From Armatimonadota bacterium (GTDB lineage Bacteria; Armatimonadota; JADLDR01): a stretch of DNA of 51,820 bases. Position numbers and translations under genes: made by a program. This document shows positions 7,705 to 17,018 of the stretch, in pieces; within the stretch, counting starts at the first letter, position 1; each line of letters starts with the position of its first letter. The notes beneath the pieces were generated by a model that was given only the letters and a program-made list of their open reading frames with translations, made no database searches and was not told where the DNA came from. The stretch spans positions 1 through 51,820 of the forward strand of contig JADLDR010000065.1 of assembly GCA_020846535.1 (NCBI GenBank), given 5' to 3'.

Positions 7705-9990
7705 ATGAGCCGTTGGCTCTGGGTGATCGGGTTGGGAATCGTTTGCTGCGGCCCGGTGTTGGCCGGAGGAGGGCCGGGAAGCGGCGGGAGGGCTGCGATG
7801 GAGCAGGGAAGCGATGCGGGCCAGACACAGCCATCGTCCGCAAGGGCGCGGCAGATATCGGAAGGCTTCCGGGAGGTGCAGGCCAGCTATGACCGGGTGA
7901 AGGATCATTGGAACGATCTGATACGGGTAACGCTGACGCTCAATCCGGAGCTGCTTTTGAAGGGCGAGGAAGTCAAGCTGCAAATCGCCTGTCGTTCCAC
8001 TCGGATGCCCAACCCGGAACTGGAAATCTGGGAGGACTGCTACAGCCAGACGCCTGCGCGGCGGCTGCATCGTCTCCGTTGGGATAAAGATGCAGCGGAC
8101 ACAGGCTATCGAGCCGAATGGAAGTGGCGGCCCCGGCGTTCCGGCAACTATCTCCTGCGGTGGCGGTGCGATATCGGAGGCGATATCGAGGAGTTTTGGC
8201 GTCATTTTGCGGTCGTCGCTCCGGGCGATGCGGTCATCATATTGAATTCGACCAGCCACAGGGAACCCCGGCCCGAACCGGACTTTCACGCCCTGCATCT
8301 TCCCTTCAGCTATTGGGCCGAATCGCTCCTTTTCGGCCCGCGGGGAAGCGCCAAAGAGTTTGCGGCCTTCAGCCGGGGAGCCAGGCAGTACGGCGACGAT
8401 CCCGGCCTGATGATCTTTCACGGCGGAGCCTATCTGCCCGGCGATCAGACGGTCTTTGTGGATGAGCCTGTCGAGGTGCAGCGGGCTGTTCTCGAAAGCT
8501 ACCGCAAGCTGTGGCCCATGCTCGGTTTTGCCGCTCCGCTCAGGAGTCTTTACACCTACGGCCTCGGAAACCGGCCTGCCCGGATGGCCCGAAACGCAGG
8601 CTACAACCTGCTGGGCGCGCTGTGTGCCGACCAGAACTGGGGAGACGGCCCGTTCAAGATCAACCACTGGGGCATGCCGGCCCGTCCCTATCCAGTCGGC
8701 GCGGAGGATTTCCGGAAGCCGGGGGACGGCGGCCCGTAGGCGATGGTAGGCATCCAGCAGTGCGAGCGCCAGACGGCGCTCTGCCGTGATTATCACTGCA
8801 TCTATTCCTTTGAATCGGGGATCGCCTATACGTTCGACCGTTACGCCGGGATCGACCGGCCCCGGACGGTGTCGGATGCGATCCTGTCCCGCGAGACGGA
8901 TTTTCTGGAATGCTTTCTGGAAGCGGCTCGCCAATCGGGCATCCCCTATCTCTTCAGTTGCGCCTTCGAGTTCAACGGGGTCTGGCCCGAGATGGCGGCG
9001 ATCAACCGCCAGTTCATGGGCTACCTGGTGCGCCGCTCCCGCGCCGGAAGGATCGCTTTCACCCATGCCAGCGCGGCGGCGGATTTTTACAGAAAACACT
9101 ACCGGCGGATGCCGGAAAGCCTGCTCTATCTTTCCGATGTGTTCGCCGGCCTGACCCAGGGGGGCAAGCCGATCAATTATCCGGATACGCTCGAAATCGA
9201 AAACGACAGGATGAAAGCCATTTTCAGGAAGAGGGAATCGCTCCCTTACGTCTGGTACGATTACACCGTTCCCTGGCGGTATCCCGACTGGGGCAATGAA
9301 GCGATCCCGCGCAAGCCGGACGGCTATATCGTGTCCGATACCGAAGACCGCTTCAAGGCAACCCCCGCTATCGTCGATACGCGCCCATTCGAAGTGGCCG
9401 TTGCGGTTCAGGATGGCGCGGATAGCGCCCGGGTTCGTATCACAGTGGAAGCGAAGGCTCCTCGGCCGGCCCTGCCGCTGGCGCTGTGGGATCTGCCCCG
9501 GGAATACAGCCGCCGCGAGTCCGACTACAGCGTTCAGGGGGCCACGCGGTTTATTCCGGCGCAAGCGCCCTGTACCGGCAACCTGTGCGGCATTCTCATT
9601 ACAGACATCAAGGCCGGCGCAAACACGATCCTTCTGACCGTTCGCACCAGGCCGCGGTCGCCGAAAACCATGGATTTTGCATCAGGCAAGGAGATCATGG
9701 CGAAAATCTTTGAAAGAGACGGCTCCGCTACGGCCTATCTTTTTGCCACCGGCCCGTCGCCGGGAACCCTGCGCCTCGATCTGCCCGAAGGCGAGGCCGT
9801 GAGTTTGTATCCCTCCGATTCCGATGAGCCGGTGGCGCTCAAAGGTTCCTGTTCCATTCGCATCGAACCCGGTAAGTGCCAGAGGGTATTCGGCCTGACC
9901 TCCGAAAAACTGATGCGGTATTGCAAAACCGTCCGTCCTGTCGTGTGGGATACCGCAAAAGCCCTGCCAGGCAGGCCATCAATTCCGTAA
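7705..9990 (+). pseudogene. Large secreted carbohydrate-active-type protein split by an in-frame amber codon
   Basis: A single reading frame of 762 codons is interrupted once, by TAG at 8737-8739 (GGP, stop, AMVGIQQ), with no frame change. The N-terminal 344 residues start with a signal peptide (WLWVIGLGIVCCGPVLA). They contain a beta-sandwich-like region and a stretch with LPFSYWAESLLFGP and MIFHGGAYLPG. The part after the stop continues with YHCIYSFESGIAYTFDRY, a polysaccharide-deacetylase/GH-like TIM-barrel style, and a C-terminal beta-rich domain. TGG to TAG would restore a Trp. The start at 7705 has AGAGGTG upstream; GTG 7696 is an alternative. A nonsense mutation, a sequence error and readthrough are all possible. 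Normal TAG stops elsewhere (4112, 5825, 28519) argue against routine readthrough. The gene precedes two other big secreted genes. Confidence 0.7.
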
Positions 9991-10005
9991 GGAAAGGGAC
10001 TCGGC

Positions 10006-12489
10006 ATGTGTATTCGAAAACATATCCTGCTGATAGCGGCTATGGCGCTTTTATTCAGCGTAGGGACGAGCCGGGCGAGGCCCGGTGGCGGGAGAGACGC
10101 CTCTCTGTACTGGTGGCATCGCTACCCGTCTTTTGCTTCGGTGGACGGCCCGGCGCTTTTCGAAAAGACCGGGGCGCGGGTCGCCATGTCGGGGGTGGCT
10201 ATCGATCCCACCTGGGGGCCTTACGCCCAGCATCTGACCGTGCTGGAAAATCGGTCCAGATTCCAGCCGCTCAAGCGCAAAAGCGTTCCCATGATCGCCT
10301 GGATCGAAGGGGTGGGGGACTGCATGATCTACGCCGCCGCCTTTGAACGGCAGGCGAACGGCTCCTTCAAAAAACGCCAGGACGACCCGGCAACTGCCCT
10401 GGTGATGCGGAGCCATTGGAGTTGGGCGGCCCCAAATATCCCGCAGGGAAACGCTTTCAGGTGGGTCGGGATCCATAACACCCTCAACAATGAAGACTTC
10501 ATCCGCCCCCGATTTACCCGGGAGCGCCTGGGCATTCCTGTCCCCACCTACCCGGACGGGCGGCCCGCTGTCGGCTGGCTGCCGGGAGCCATCTACCCCT
10601 TGAACGCCCGTATCTACGATGCCTGCGGCGCAAAAGACATCAACGGGAGCCTTTCTCCAGCTTTCGAGTTGCCCGCTCAGGTCAATGATATCGACCTGGC
10701 TACAGGCAAGCGCAAAGGGCCGGTGGAAGGGCTGTATCCCGCAGTCATCGGCCAGGACGAGACTCCTGCCGTGCCGGGATTGAAGGCGGGAGATATTGCC
10801 TATGCCGGGGTCATCAGCGTACATAAAGACCTCTCCGCCCCGTTCTGGCGACAGTATGTGCGGCATTCCATTCGGGAAATCGTGAAACAGGGGCTGGACG
10901 GGGTGTGGTGCGACAACTACTCGCCCTGGGACAACTACGGCTATCCGCCCGTTCAGAAAGCCTTCGGGGACTGGTCGGTCTATCGCTTTCATCAATATCT
11001 CAAGAAGCGGTTTCCGGAGCCTGCCCTGAAGCGGATGGGTATTAGCGGCTCCTTCGATATACGGCGGTACCTCAAGGCAAAGGCCACCGCTTTCGGGGCC
11101 AAAGACCCCTCTCGGAAAGACGATCCCGCCTGGAACGACAGACGGTGGCTGGACGATCCCCTGTGGCGCGTCTTCAAAGCCTTCCGCCAGCGGAGCGCCC
11201 AGGCCGATCTGAAAGCCTTCTATGACACCGTTCACGACGAGGCGCGAACAGCGGGCCGTCCCGATTTCAGCATCGGCGGAAACGATGTGCCCTTCTACGG
11301 CCTGGGCTGGGTGCGGGACGGCTGGCTCGATATGATCAACACCGAAATCACCCCGGGCTGGCATATGGGAACCGGCAGCCGGGGTGTCATGATCCCGCCT
11401 ATCGGCAAGATGGCCCCGGTCTATCGCGCCGCTCTGGAGCATCAGAAAGGGCCTTTCGCCGGGGCCTGGTATTACCTGAGCGAATCCTACGCCCGGTATC
11501 AGGAGAACCCGGAGATCGCCAAAGTCCTGATGGCCGAAGCCTTCGCCAACGGAGCCTTCCTCCTGTGCGACCCGAGCAATAAGAGGGTGGCGGGGACCGC
11601 GGAAAGCCACGCCTGGTGGAACCGCTTCATCCGCGCCCATGAACGCCGCTTCGGCCAGAGGGTTCCGGTCGCCGATGCGGGAATCCTCTTCTCCCCGGAC
11701 AATCAGCTTTTCTGGAGTACGCCGGGCGGATTCGCGGACATGGACCGCCAGCCGCACACATTCGGCTATTACGGCTGGGCCACCGCGCTCATCGATGCTC
11801 ATATCCCTTTCAGGGCAGTTACCGATTGGAAACTGAATGCCCGCAGCCTTGGCGGTTTGAAAACCCTTATCCTCCCGGATGCGAAATGTCTGGAAACCCA
11901 ATCGGCCCGCGCCCTGACCGGATGGGTGCGCTCCGGGGGCAGGCTCATTCTCACCGGCCCTTCGGGAACCCGGTTCGGGCCGCAAGGCTTTTTCCAGCGC
12001 CGGAGCAAACCGCTCTTCGACGGCCTTCTCGGAATATCGGTTTCGGCGCACAATGCCCCGGCGCAAAAGCGCGTCGGCAAGGGAACGATGATCTGGCTGC
12101 CCGATCCGGTCGGGATGGATTATTACCTGGATTCTGCCCGCCGTCCGGCCCTCCTGTCCCGGATGCGCGCCTATGCCGGCGCATCCTCGATGGCTGACGG
12201 CAGCCCTCTTCCCTTCACAGTCGGCCTGTCGCTCTGGAAAGCCAGGGGAGGCGACGCTCTCTTCTGCGATCTGGTCAATTACAACCTGAACGCCGATGCC
12301 GATACCGTCCGCCCTGCCGACGATCTATCCTTACGCCTGCGCCTGCCCGCCGGTTGGCGTTCCGCCCGGGCAGCCACCTTTTCGCCGGATCGGGGAGCGC
12401 CTGCTGCAATCAGCGTTTGTAACGGCTGGGCTGCCCTTCGGCTGCCCCGGCTGCATCGTTTTGCCAGCCTGAAAATAACACGAGCTTGA
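10006..12489 (+). CDS. Large secreted glycoside-hydrolase-like protein (827 aa)
   Basis: Family not identified with certainty. The signal peptide covers about residues 5-25 (ILLIAAMALLFSVGTSRA). Residues about 30-520 look like a TIM-barrel glycosidase, with GVWCDNYSPWDNYG near 300 as a candidate acidic active-site strand. Residues about 555-700 read like the glutamine-amidotransferase-like/trimerisation domain of GH42-type enzymes: ALIDAHIPFRAVTDW, LKTLILPDAKCLE, LTGWVRSGGRLILTG. A C-terminal beta-sandwich follows. By analogy it would cleave glycosidic bonds outside the cytoplasm; the substrate is unknown. It begins 15 bases after the amber-split gene and ends 14 bases before the next secreted gene, so the three probably form one operon. 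AAGGAAAGGGA lies before the ATG. Confidence 0.72.
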   Translation: MCIRKHILLIAAMALLFSVGTSRARPGGGRDASLYWWHRYPSFASVDGPALFEKTGARVAMSGVAIDPTWGPYAQHLTVLENRSRFQPLKRKSVPMIAWIEGVGDCMIYAAAFERQANGSFKKRQDDPATALVMRSHWSWAAPNIPQGNAFRWVGIHNTLNNEDFIRPRFTRERLGIPVPTYPDGRPAVGWLPGAIYPLNARIYDACGAKDINGSLSPAFELPAQVNDIDLATGKRKGPVEGLYPAVIGQDETPAVPGLKAGDIAYAGVISVHKDLSAPFWRQYVRHSIREIVKQGLDGVWCDNYSPWDNYGYPPVQKAFGDWSVYRFHQYLKKRFPEPALKRMGISGSFDIRRYLKAKATAFGAKDPSRKDDPAWNDRRWLDDPLWRVFKAFRQRSAQADLKAFYDTVHDEARTAGRPDFSIGGNDVPFYGLGWVRDGWLDMINTEITPGWHMGTGSRGVMIPPIGKMAPVYRAALEHQKGPFAGAWYYLSESYARYQENPEIAKVLMAEAFANGAFLLCDPSNKRVAGTAESHAWWNRFIRAHERRFGQRVPVADAGILFSPDNQLFWSTPGGFADMDRQPHTFGYYGWATALIDAHIPFRAVTDWKLNARSLGGLKTLILPDAKCLETQSARALTGWVRSGGRLILTGPSGTRFGPQGFFQRRSKPLFDGLLGISVSAHNAPAQKRVGKGTMIWLPDPVGMDYYLDSARRPALLSRMRAYAGASSMADGSPLPFTVGLSLWKARGGDALFCDLVNYNLNADADTVRPADDLSLRLRLPAGWRSARAATFSPDRGAPAAISVCNGWAALRLPRLHRFASLKITRA

Positions 12490-12503
12490 CAGGAGTCGAT
12501 ATC

Positions 12504-14576
12504 ATGCACAAGTTTTCGTTTTGCTTCATTCTGCTACTGTCCGTCTGGACCCTGGCGGCAGCCCAGCAGGACAGAAAAGCGGCAGGTTTGTCAAGGCCAG
12601 TCATTCTCTTTTGGGCACCGGAGCCGGAAAAGCTGCGCCATGCCACCCATATCACCCCGCAGGTCTGGACCCCTGCCGATAAGGGCAGCGCGGAACGGTA
12701 TAAGAAAGAATCGAAATACACCTTGGCCGCCTGGACAAAGCGCGGAGTTACACCCTTGAGGTGGATGGGTTACGATAAGGACAAAAGCGCCGAAGAACTC
12801 TCCGATTACTGGGCTTCCGCCCTCGATCTGGGCTATTCAGGCATCGCGATTGACGAGATCGGCCATGTCAGCAAGGAGGCCGATGCCCGCGTGGCCGACG
12901 CCCTGACCCGGCTCAAAAAGGAGCATCCGGAACTCTTCGTGGCCGTCTGGCATGCCGGGGGGCTTCTGCCGGACCTGCTGAGGGGCTACCAGGAAGGGGC
13001 CGATCTGGTGATGCTGGAAACCTACGGCATCCCTTACGACCGGGAGCGGTATCGCAACTGGATCACAGACCGCATCCGCATGACCCGAAAAGCGGGCATC
13101 ATCCACAAGACGGTCATTGCTCTTGGCATCAACGATGAATCCAAGCCGGAGGACCTGGCGAAAATCGGCTCCTGGACGAACGATCCGGCGGAACTGGAAT
13201 CGCTCTTGACCCTCATCCGCCGGGATGCCCCCGAAATGCCCGGCGCGGCCTTTTTCGCCCCCACCGCCAGCGCGAAGATGCGCCGCACCGCGGAAAACCT
13301 GGCCTGGAAGATATTCCAGAAACCCGCCCCTCTGCACGGTCTCATCGGCGACTATGACAGCGAACTCCGGCGTCCGGACGGGCGGGTGGATAACGATAAA
13401 ATGGTGGCCCGGCTCAAGGAACTGGGCGTCAACACCTATTTCTGGCTCATCTGGCATGCGAAAACGGACTGGGAAGATCTCAAGCTCTTCCTGCCGAGAG
13501 CCGCCAGAGCCGGGATCGATGTCTGGCCCTATCTGGTCCCCCCGACCGAAGCCAACCCGCTCCCCGAGCCGTTCCGCCTGGACTACAAACGGTGGGCCGA
13601 GGAGATCGCCAGGCTTTCCGTCAGGCACAAAAACCTCAAAGCCTGGGTGATCGATGACTTCTACGGCAACGTCAATCTGTTCACCCCGGCCTATATCCGC
13701 GACATGCAGGCCCGCGCCAAAAAGATAAACCCGAATCTGGCCTTCCTGCCGCTCATGTATTACTTCGAAATCAACCGGAACTTTGTCAAGCAATACCGCC
13801 CTGTGATCGATGGGGTCGTCGTCTCCTATCCCCAGGATCGGGCGCAGATCCAGCAGGCTTCGGACATGCTGAACGACCGGTATTATATGATGGCCGGACT
13901 CATCGGCTATCCGCCTTCCACGGTGTCCCAGCCGGGGCAATACGGCGCGGCCACCCAGACGGCTGCCCTAATCCCGGCGGACCAGTATCTTCTCCGCTTT
14001 CAGGAGCAGGACGATTTTCCAGGCCCGACGGCAGGCTACCATTTCAAGCAGGTTCTTGTGGATGGAGAGCCGGTCTGGGAAGAAGATGTCGCAGGCGGAA
14101 CGCCCCAATGGAAAGCGGTTGAAGTCGATATCACCGACCGGGTGCGCGACAAGTCGAATGTGACCATCACCTTCCGCCTCATGGAGAAAAAGGGCGTGGG
14201 CCAGTTCGGGGTGCGCTGGCGTCTGCAAAATCTGGAAGCTGAAGGGCTGAAACTGGCTGCCGACCTTTCCGAGCCGAAAAAGTGGCAGGCCACCAGCCAG
14301 GGAGCCTTTGAGGTCGGCTTCGGAGAAACGCTGAAGGAAGGGGGCGGGCAGTTCCATATCCCCTTCATCGTCATGACCGCAGGCCAGGCAGGGGAGTTCC
14401 GCGGGCGGCACGGCGACCCGGCCAGCCCGGAGCGCATGGCCGAATGGGTGAAAATGTCCCTTCAGACCTGGAAAGACGGCCTCAGCGACGGGGTGGTCAT
14501 CTACTGCCTGGACAAAGAGGACAAGAGCCGCATCTTCGATCTGACGCGGGAGCTGTTCAAGAGGTACGGGCAATGA
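12504..14576 (+). CDS. Secreted two-barrel glycosidase-like protein (690 aa)
   Basis: Not recognised as a named family. A signal peptide (FSFCFILLLSVWTLAAA) is followed by two segments that each look like a TIM-barrel enzyme. The first (about residues 30-275) has GYSGIAIDEIG near 116. The second (about 280-490) has LKAWVIDDFYGNV near 385 with an Asp-Asp pair. Residues about 490-610 form a beta-sandwich resembling a carbohydrate-binding module. The C-terminal 80 residues (GLSDGVVIYCLDKED) may close the second barrel. ATG 12504 is chosen for AGGAG at 12491-12495; a TTG at 12486 would give a poorer signal peptide. It is co-oriented and tightly spaced with the 827-aa gene, suggesting joint action on one polymer. 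Confidence 0.7.
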   Translation: MHKFSFCFILLLSVWTLAAAQQDRKAAGLSRPVILFWAPEPEKLRHATHITPQVWTPADKGSAERYKKESKYTLAAWTKRGVTPLRWMGYDKDKSAEELSDYWASALDLGYSGIAIDEIGHVSKEADARVADALTRLKKEHPELFVAVWHAGGLLPDLLRGYQEGADLVMLETYGIPYDRERYRNWITDRIRMTRKAGIIHKTVIALGINDESKPEDLAKIGSWTNDPAELESLLTLIRRDAPEMPGAAFFAPTASAKMRRTAENLAWKIFQKPAPLHGLIGDYDSELRRPDGRVDNDKMVARLKELGVNTYFWLIWHAKTDWEDLKLFLPRAARAGIDVWPYLVPPTEANPLPEPFRLDYKRWAEEIARLSVRHKNLKAWVIDDFYGNVNLFTPAYIRDMQARAKKINPNLAFLPLMYYFEINRNFVKQYRPVIDGVVVSYPQDRAQIQQASDMLNDRYYMMAGLIGYPPSTVSQPGQYGAATQTAALIPADQYLLRFQEQDDFPGPTAGYHFKQVLVDGEPVWEEDVAGGTPQWKAVEVDITDRVRDKSNVTITFRLMEKKGVGQFGVRWRLQNLEAEGLKLAADLSEPKKWQATSQGAFEVGFGETLKEGGGQFHIPFIVMTAGQAGEFRGRHGDPASPERMAEWVKMSLQTWKDGLSDGVVIYCLDKEDKSRIFDLTRELFKRYGQ

Positions 14577-14588
14577 GGTGATCGACCT

Positions 14589-14849
14589 ATGAAAACCATA
14601 GAAATCAAAGAGGCGGCCGGGCCGCTTGCCGGATATGCCCAGGGCCTGGAAGAGGAGCCGCTCATCCTGATGCTGGACGGCAAGCCTGTTGCCGCATTGG
14701 TGGCTATCGAAAATGCGGATACTGAATCGGTAAGCCTGAGTTCCAACCCGCAATTTCTGGCGCTGATCGAAAGATCCCGTTCGCGGCGCAAAGAGCAAGG
14801 CGGCATCTCTTCCTCAGAAATGAGACACAGGTTGGATATCGGATCATAG
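14589..14849 (+). CDS. Phd/YefM-like antitoxin, apparently orphan
   Basis: An 86-residue protein with the Phd/YefM N-terminal fold: MKTIEIKEAAGPLAGYAQ, then PLILMLDGKPVAALV. It has the C-terminal SLSSNPQFLALIERSR...GGISSSEMR pattern typical of a common antitoxin-like group. Such proteins bind their own promoter and neutralise a toxin, usually a RelE or PIN-domain protein encoded next door. No toxin reading frame is seen on either side: the next gene is a peptidase-like protein 96 bases on. It starts 12 bases after the preceding stop. It may be a solitary regulator or a remnant. Confidence 0.75.
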   Translation: MKTIEIKEAAGPLAGYAQGLEEEPLILMLDGKPVAALVAIENADTESVSLSSNPQFLALIERSRSRRKEQGGISSSEMRHRLDIGS

Positions 14850-14866
14850 ACGCAAAAGTAGCAAAA

Positions 14867-14905
14867 AAGGTGTTTCGCTTGTTTGCGCCGAATATAAGCT
14901 GAACT
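14867..14905 (+). promoter_or_regulatory. Promoter-like element shared with 15743-15785 (copy 1)
   Basis: The gap before the peptidase-like gene contains AAGGTGTTTCGCTTG and GCGCCGAATATAAG. The gap before the next gene carries a closely similar string (AAGGTGTGGGGCGC, GCGGCGAATATAAC). TATAAG/TATAAC would be the -10, with GGTGTT-like sequence about 17 bases upstream. Two adjacent genes sharing this is suggestive, but no transcription start is known. Confidence 0.35.
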
Positions 14906-14945
14906 GATACTGTCGGGTAGGCGGCGCAGCGCAAAGGAGGCTCCG

Positions 14946-15740
14946 ATGAGCGACCAGGAGAGATTGGTGCAGACCGCTCTGGGGGCGGTGAAAGGCGAGA
15001 TCGGCGGATTCGTGACCGAGCGGGGGATGTGCGGGCGCTTCGTGCGCGAAGTACACCAGCGCGTCGATCCGAAGCTCTGGATGGACAAACTCAGCCGCCC
15101 GTATAATCGCGACAGCGACCGGGACGGCGATACCGACGCTCGCGATCTGGAATACAACATGATCGCAGCCGGGAAGCGGGCTGCCTTCAGCGACATGCAG
15201 CCCGGCGATGCGGTCTTTTTCAACCGGGGCGGCAACGAGGGTGGAAGCCACGGGCATGTGGCCCTCAGCGTGGGAGAGGGGCGGATCGCGGAAAACAGCA
15301 CCCGCGCCACCGGCATCATCGCATCAGGGCCGGGGGCGCTGAAGCTCTCCCGCCTTCCGCCCGCCCGCCGGATCAGCTCGATTTGCCGCCTCTGGGTTCC
15401 GACCGGCCCCCTGCCCGACGACGGCCTGCCCCTGTTCGAGGAAACCTCTCCGCCTGTCCGGTGGTGCCACGACCAGGGCTTCATTCTGGGAGACGGCAAG
15501 GGGCACTTTCTGGAGCAGGACTTGAACGGCCTGGCCTTCAATACGGTCACAGGCCGGGTCGGGATGCCCCCTATAGAGGGCGATCCTTCCCTTGTAGTCA
15601 CCCGCCAGGCCGTCCAGGGCTGGCGGGACCGCCATTTCGCTAGCCGAAGCATCCACATCGATCTGGCCCATCCCCAGCAGGTGCTGAAACTGACCAGCCT
15701 GTGCTACATCCTATTCTGGCTCAAAGGGAAAACAGTCTGA
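14946..15740 (+). CDS. CHAP/NlpC-P60-like cysteine peptidase with EF-hand loop
   Basis: A 264-residue protein. The N-terminal half resembles cell-wall amidase/peptidase (CHAP or NlpC/P60) folds. Candidate catalytic Cys29 lies in GMCGRFVREV and His104 in SHGHVALSVG, with Asn117 (AENS) as the polar third residue. MQPGDAVFF before the His is typical of the fold. Between Cys and His is a 12-residue loop, D56 to D67 (DSDRDGDTDARD), with Asp at all EF-hand positions 1, 3, 5, 7, 9 and 12, suggesting calcium binding. The C-terminal 130 residues are unassigned. No signal peptide is seen, so export is unclear. AAAGGAGG precedes the ATG. Confidence 0.65.
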   Translation: MSDQERLVQTALGAVKGEIGGFVTERGMCGRFVREVHQRVDPKLWMDKLSRPYNRDSDRDGDTDARDLEYNMIAAGKRAAFSDMQPGDAVFFNRGGNEGGSHGHVALSVGEGRIAENSTRATGIIASGPGALKLSRLPPARRISSICRLWVPTGPLPDDGLPLFEETSPPVRWCHDQGFILGDGKGHFLEQDLNGLAFNTVTGRVGMPPIEGDPSLVVTRQAVQGWRDRHFASRSIHIDLAHPQQVLKLTSLCYILFWLKGKTV

Positions 15741-15742
15741 AC

Positions 15743-15785
15743 GAAGGTGTGGGGCGCTTTTGCGGCGAATATAACCGGAAAGCAT
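15743..15785 (+). promoter_or_regulatory. Promoter-like element shared with 14867-14905 (copy 2)
   Basis: Begins two bases after the peptidase-like gene's stop and contains AAGGTGTGGGGCGC then TGCGGCGAATATAACC. It aligns with copy 1 over about 40 bases with few changes. It lies immediately upstream of the aldo/keto reductase. Either a promoter pair or a short duplicated spacer would explain it. Confidence 0.35.
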
Positions 15786-15801
15786 AAAGCGACCGGAGGG
15801 G

Positions 15802-16824
15802 ATGATGCGATTTCGCCAATTCGGCAGGACCGGTATCGAAGCCTCGGTGGTGGGTTTCGGGGTCTGGACGGTGGGAACGGCCTGGTGGGGCATCAAAGAG
15901 GAGGCGGTCGGCATTCGGTTGCTTCGGAAAGCCTTCGATCTGGGCGTCACCTTCTATGACACCGCCGACACCTACGGCAACGGCTACGGCGAGGAGATCC
16001 TGGCCCGCGCCCTGAAGGGCAAGCGGGATCAACTCACCGTCGCCACCAAGTTCGGGTACGATATCTACAACGCCCCGGCGGACCGCAAGGGTCAGCAGGA
16101 ACTGGCTCACAGGTGGGAGCCGAACTATATCCGGTACGCCTGTGAGCAGAGCCTGAAGCGGCTGGAGACGGACCGCATCGATATCTATCAGATGCATAAC
16201 CCCCGACTGGACACCATCCGCAGCGACGATAGCAAAGCCGTTCTCGAATCCCTGAAAGGCGAGGGGAAGATCCGGGCCTGGGGCGCGACTCTCGGCCCGG
16301 CCATCCATGAGCGCCAGCGGGAAGAAAGCCGGGCCTGCATCATCGAGCAGAGGATGGATGTTCTCCAGATCATCTACAACCTGCTGGAGCAGATGATCGG
16401 AGAGGCGGCTTTCGGTCCCGCGCGGGAACACGGATGCGGTGTGATGGCTCGTGTCCCCCATTCCTCCGGCCTGCTGGAAGGCGCCTACACTGAAGAAACC
16501 GATTTTTCGCCCAACGACCACCGCTTTTTCCGCGTCAACACCGATGAGCGCAGGCGCGAATGGCTGACCCGCGGCCTGAAAAAAGTGGAGATGATCTCCT
16601 TCCTCACTGAAGAGACCGGGCGCACCCTCGGACAGGCCGCCATCCAATTCATTCTGGCCGAACCCTCCGTTACCTCGGTGCTTCCCAACATCTACGACGA
16701 ACGCCATCTCGAAGAATTCGCCCGGGCCGCCGATACGCCCCCTCTGTCCGCCTCAGAACTGGAGAAACTCCGGGATTTATATACGCACGATTTCTACCTG
16801 GAGGAAGCGAGCGTTCAGGGGTAA
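15802..16824 (+). CDS. Aldo/keto reductase (340 aa)
   Basis: A cytoplasmic NADPH-dependent oxidoreductase of the aldo/keto reductase superfamily, reducing aldehydes or ketones of sugars or xenobiotics. Counting from the second ATG (15805), the catalytic tetrad is visible as Asp52 and Tyr57 ([11 protein letters not shown]), Lys82 (VATKFGYD) and His131 (IYQMHNP). Length is normal for the family. GGAGG is better spaced for 15805 than for 15802; the two differ by one Met. A second, divergent AKR is at 20859. A palindromic repeat follows the stop and separates it from the convergent beta-helix gene. Confidence 0.9.
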   Translation: MMRFRQFGRTGIEASVVGFGVWTVGTAWWGIKEEAVGIRLLRKAFDLGVTFYDTADTYGNGYGEEILARALKGKRDQLTVATKFGYDIYNAPADRKGQQELAHRWEPNYIRYACEQSLKRLETDRIDIYQMHNPRLDTIRSDDSKAVLESLKGEGKIRAWGATLGPAIHERQREESRACIIEQRMDVLQIIYNLLEQMIGEAAFGPAREHGCGVMARVPHSSGLLEGAYTEETDFSPNDHRFFRVNTDERRREWLTRGLKKVEMISFLTEETGRTLGQAAIQFILAEPSVTSVLPNIYDERHLEEFARAADTPPLSASELEKLRDLYTHDFYLEEASVQG

Positions 16825-16842
16825 AGGGGGAGGCGGTAAAAT

Positions 16843-16978
16843 CGAATCGATGCCGTCTGCGAGGAGCGAAAGCTCCGCGGCCATCTCCAGCGTCACAAAG
16901 AAACGAGAAGGCTCTGCTCGTTAGCGATACCTTGGAGATTGCTTCGTCGCTGTGTTCCTCGCAGACGGCATCGATTCG
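16843..16978. repeat. Dispersed palindromic repeat (copy B)
   Basis: The most intact copy: 136 bp bounded by a perfect 23-bp inverted repeat (16843-16865 and 16956-16978; outer part CGAATCGATGCCGTCTGCGA). The inner part shares GGCCATCTCC, ACGAGAAGGCTCTGC and GGAGATTGCTTCG with copy A. It lies between two converging genes (the reductase on plus, the beta-helix protein on minus), where a long hairpin could stop transcripts from both sides. Confidence 0.85.
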
Positions 16979-17018
16979 GCTGCTGCTTATTGACCTTACG
17001 CCGGAAATTGCCGCGAAG

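Noticed and set aside
8737..8739. TAG as a recoded amino acid (pyrrolysine or suppressed amber)
   Set aside because: Neighbouring genes end normally at TAG (4112, 5825, 28519), there is no local recoding signal, and a mutation is simpler.
7483..9564. Minus-strand open frame opposite the amber-split gene (693 codons)
   Set aside because: No signal, domain or ribosome site; it spans the terminator and the opposite gene.
10051..12066. Minus-strand open frame opposite the 827-aa secreted gene (671 codons)
   Set aside because: Antisense frame of a GC-rich gene with no recognisable motif.
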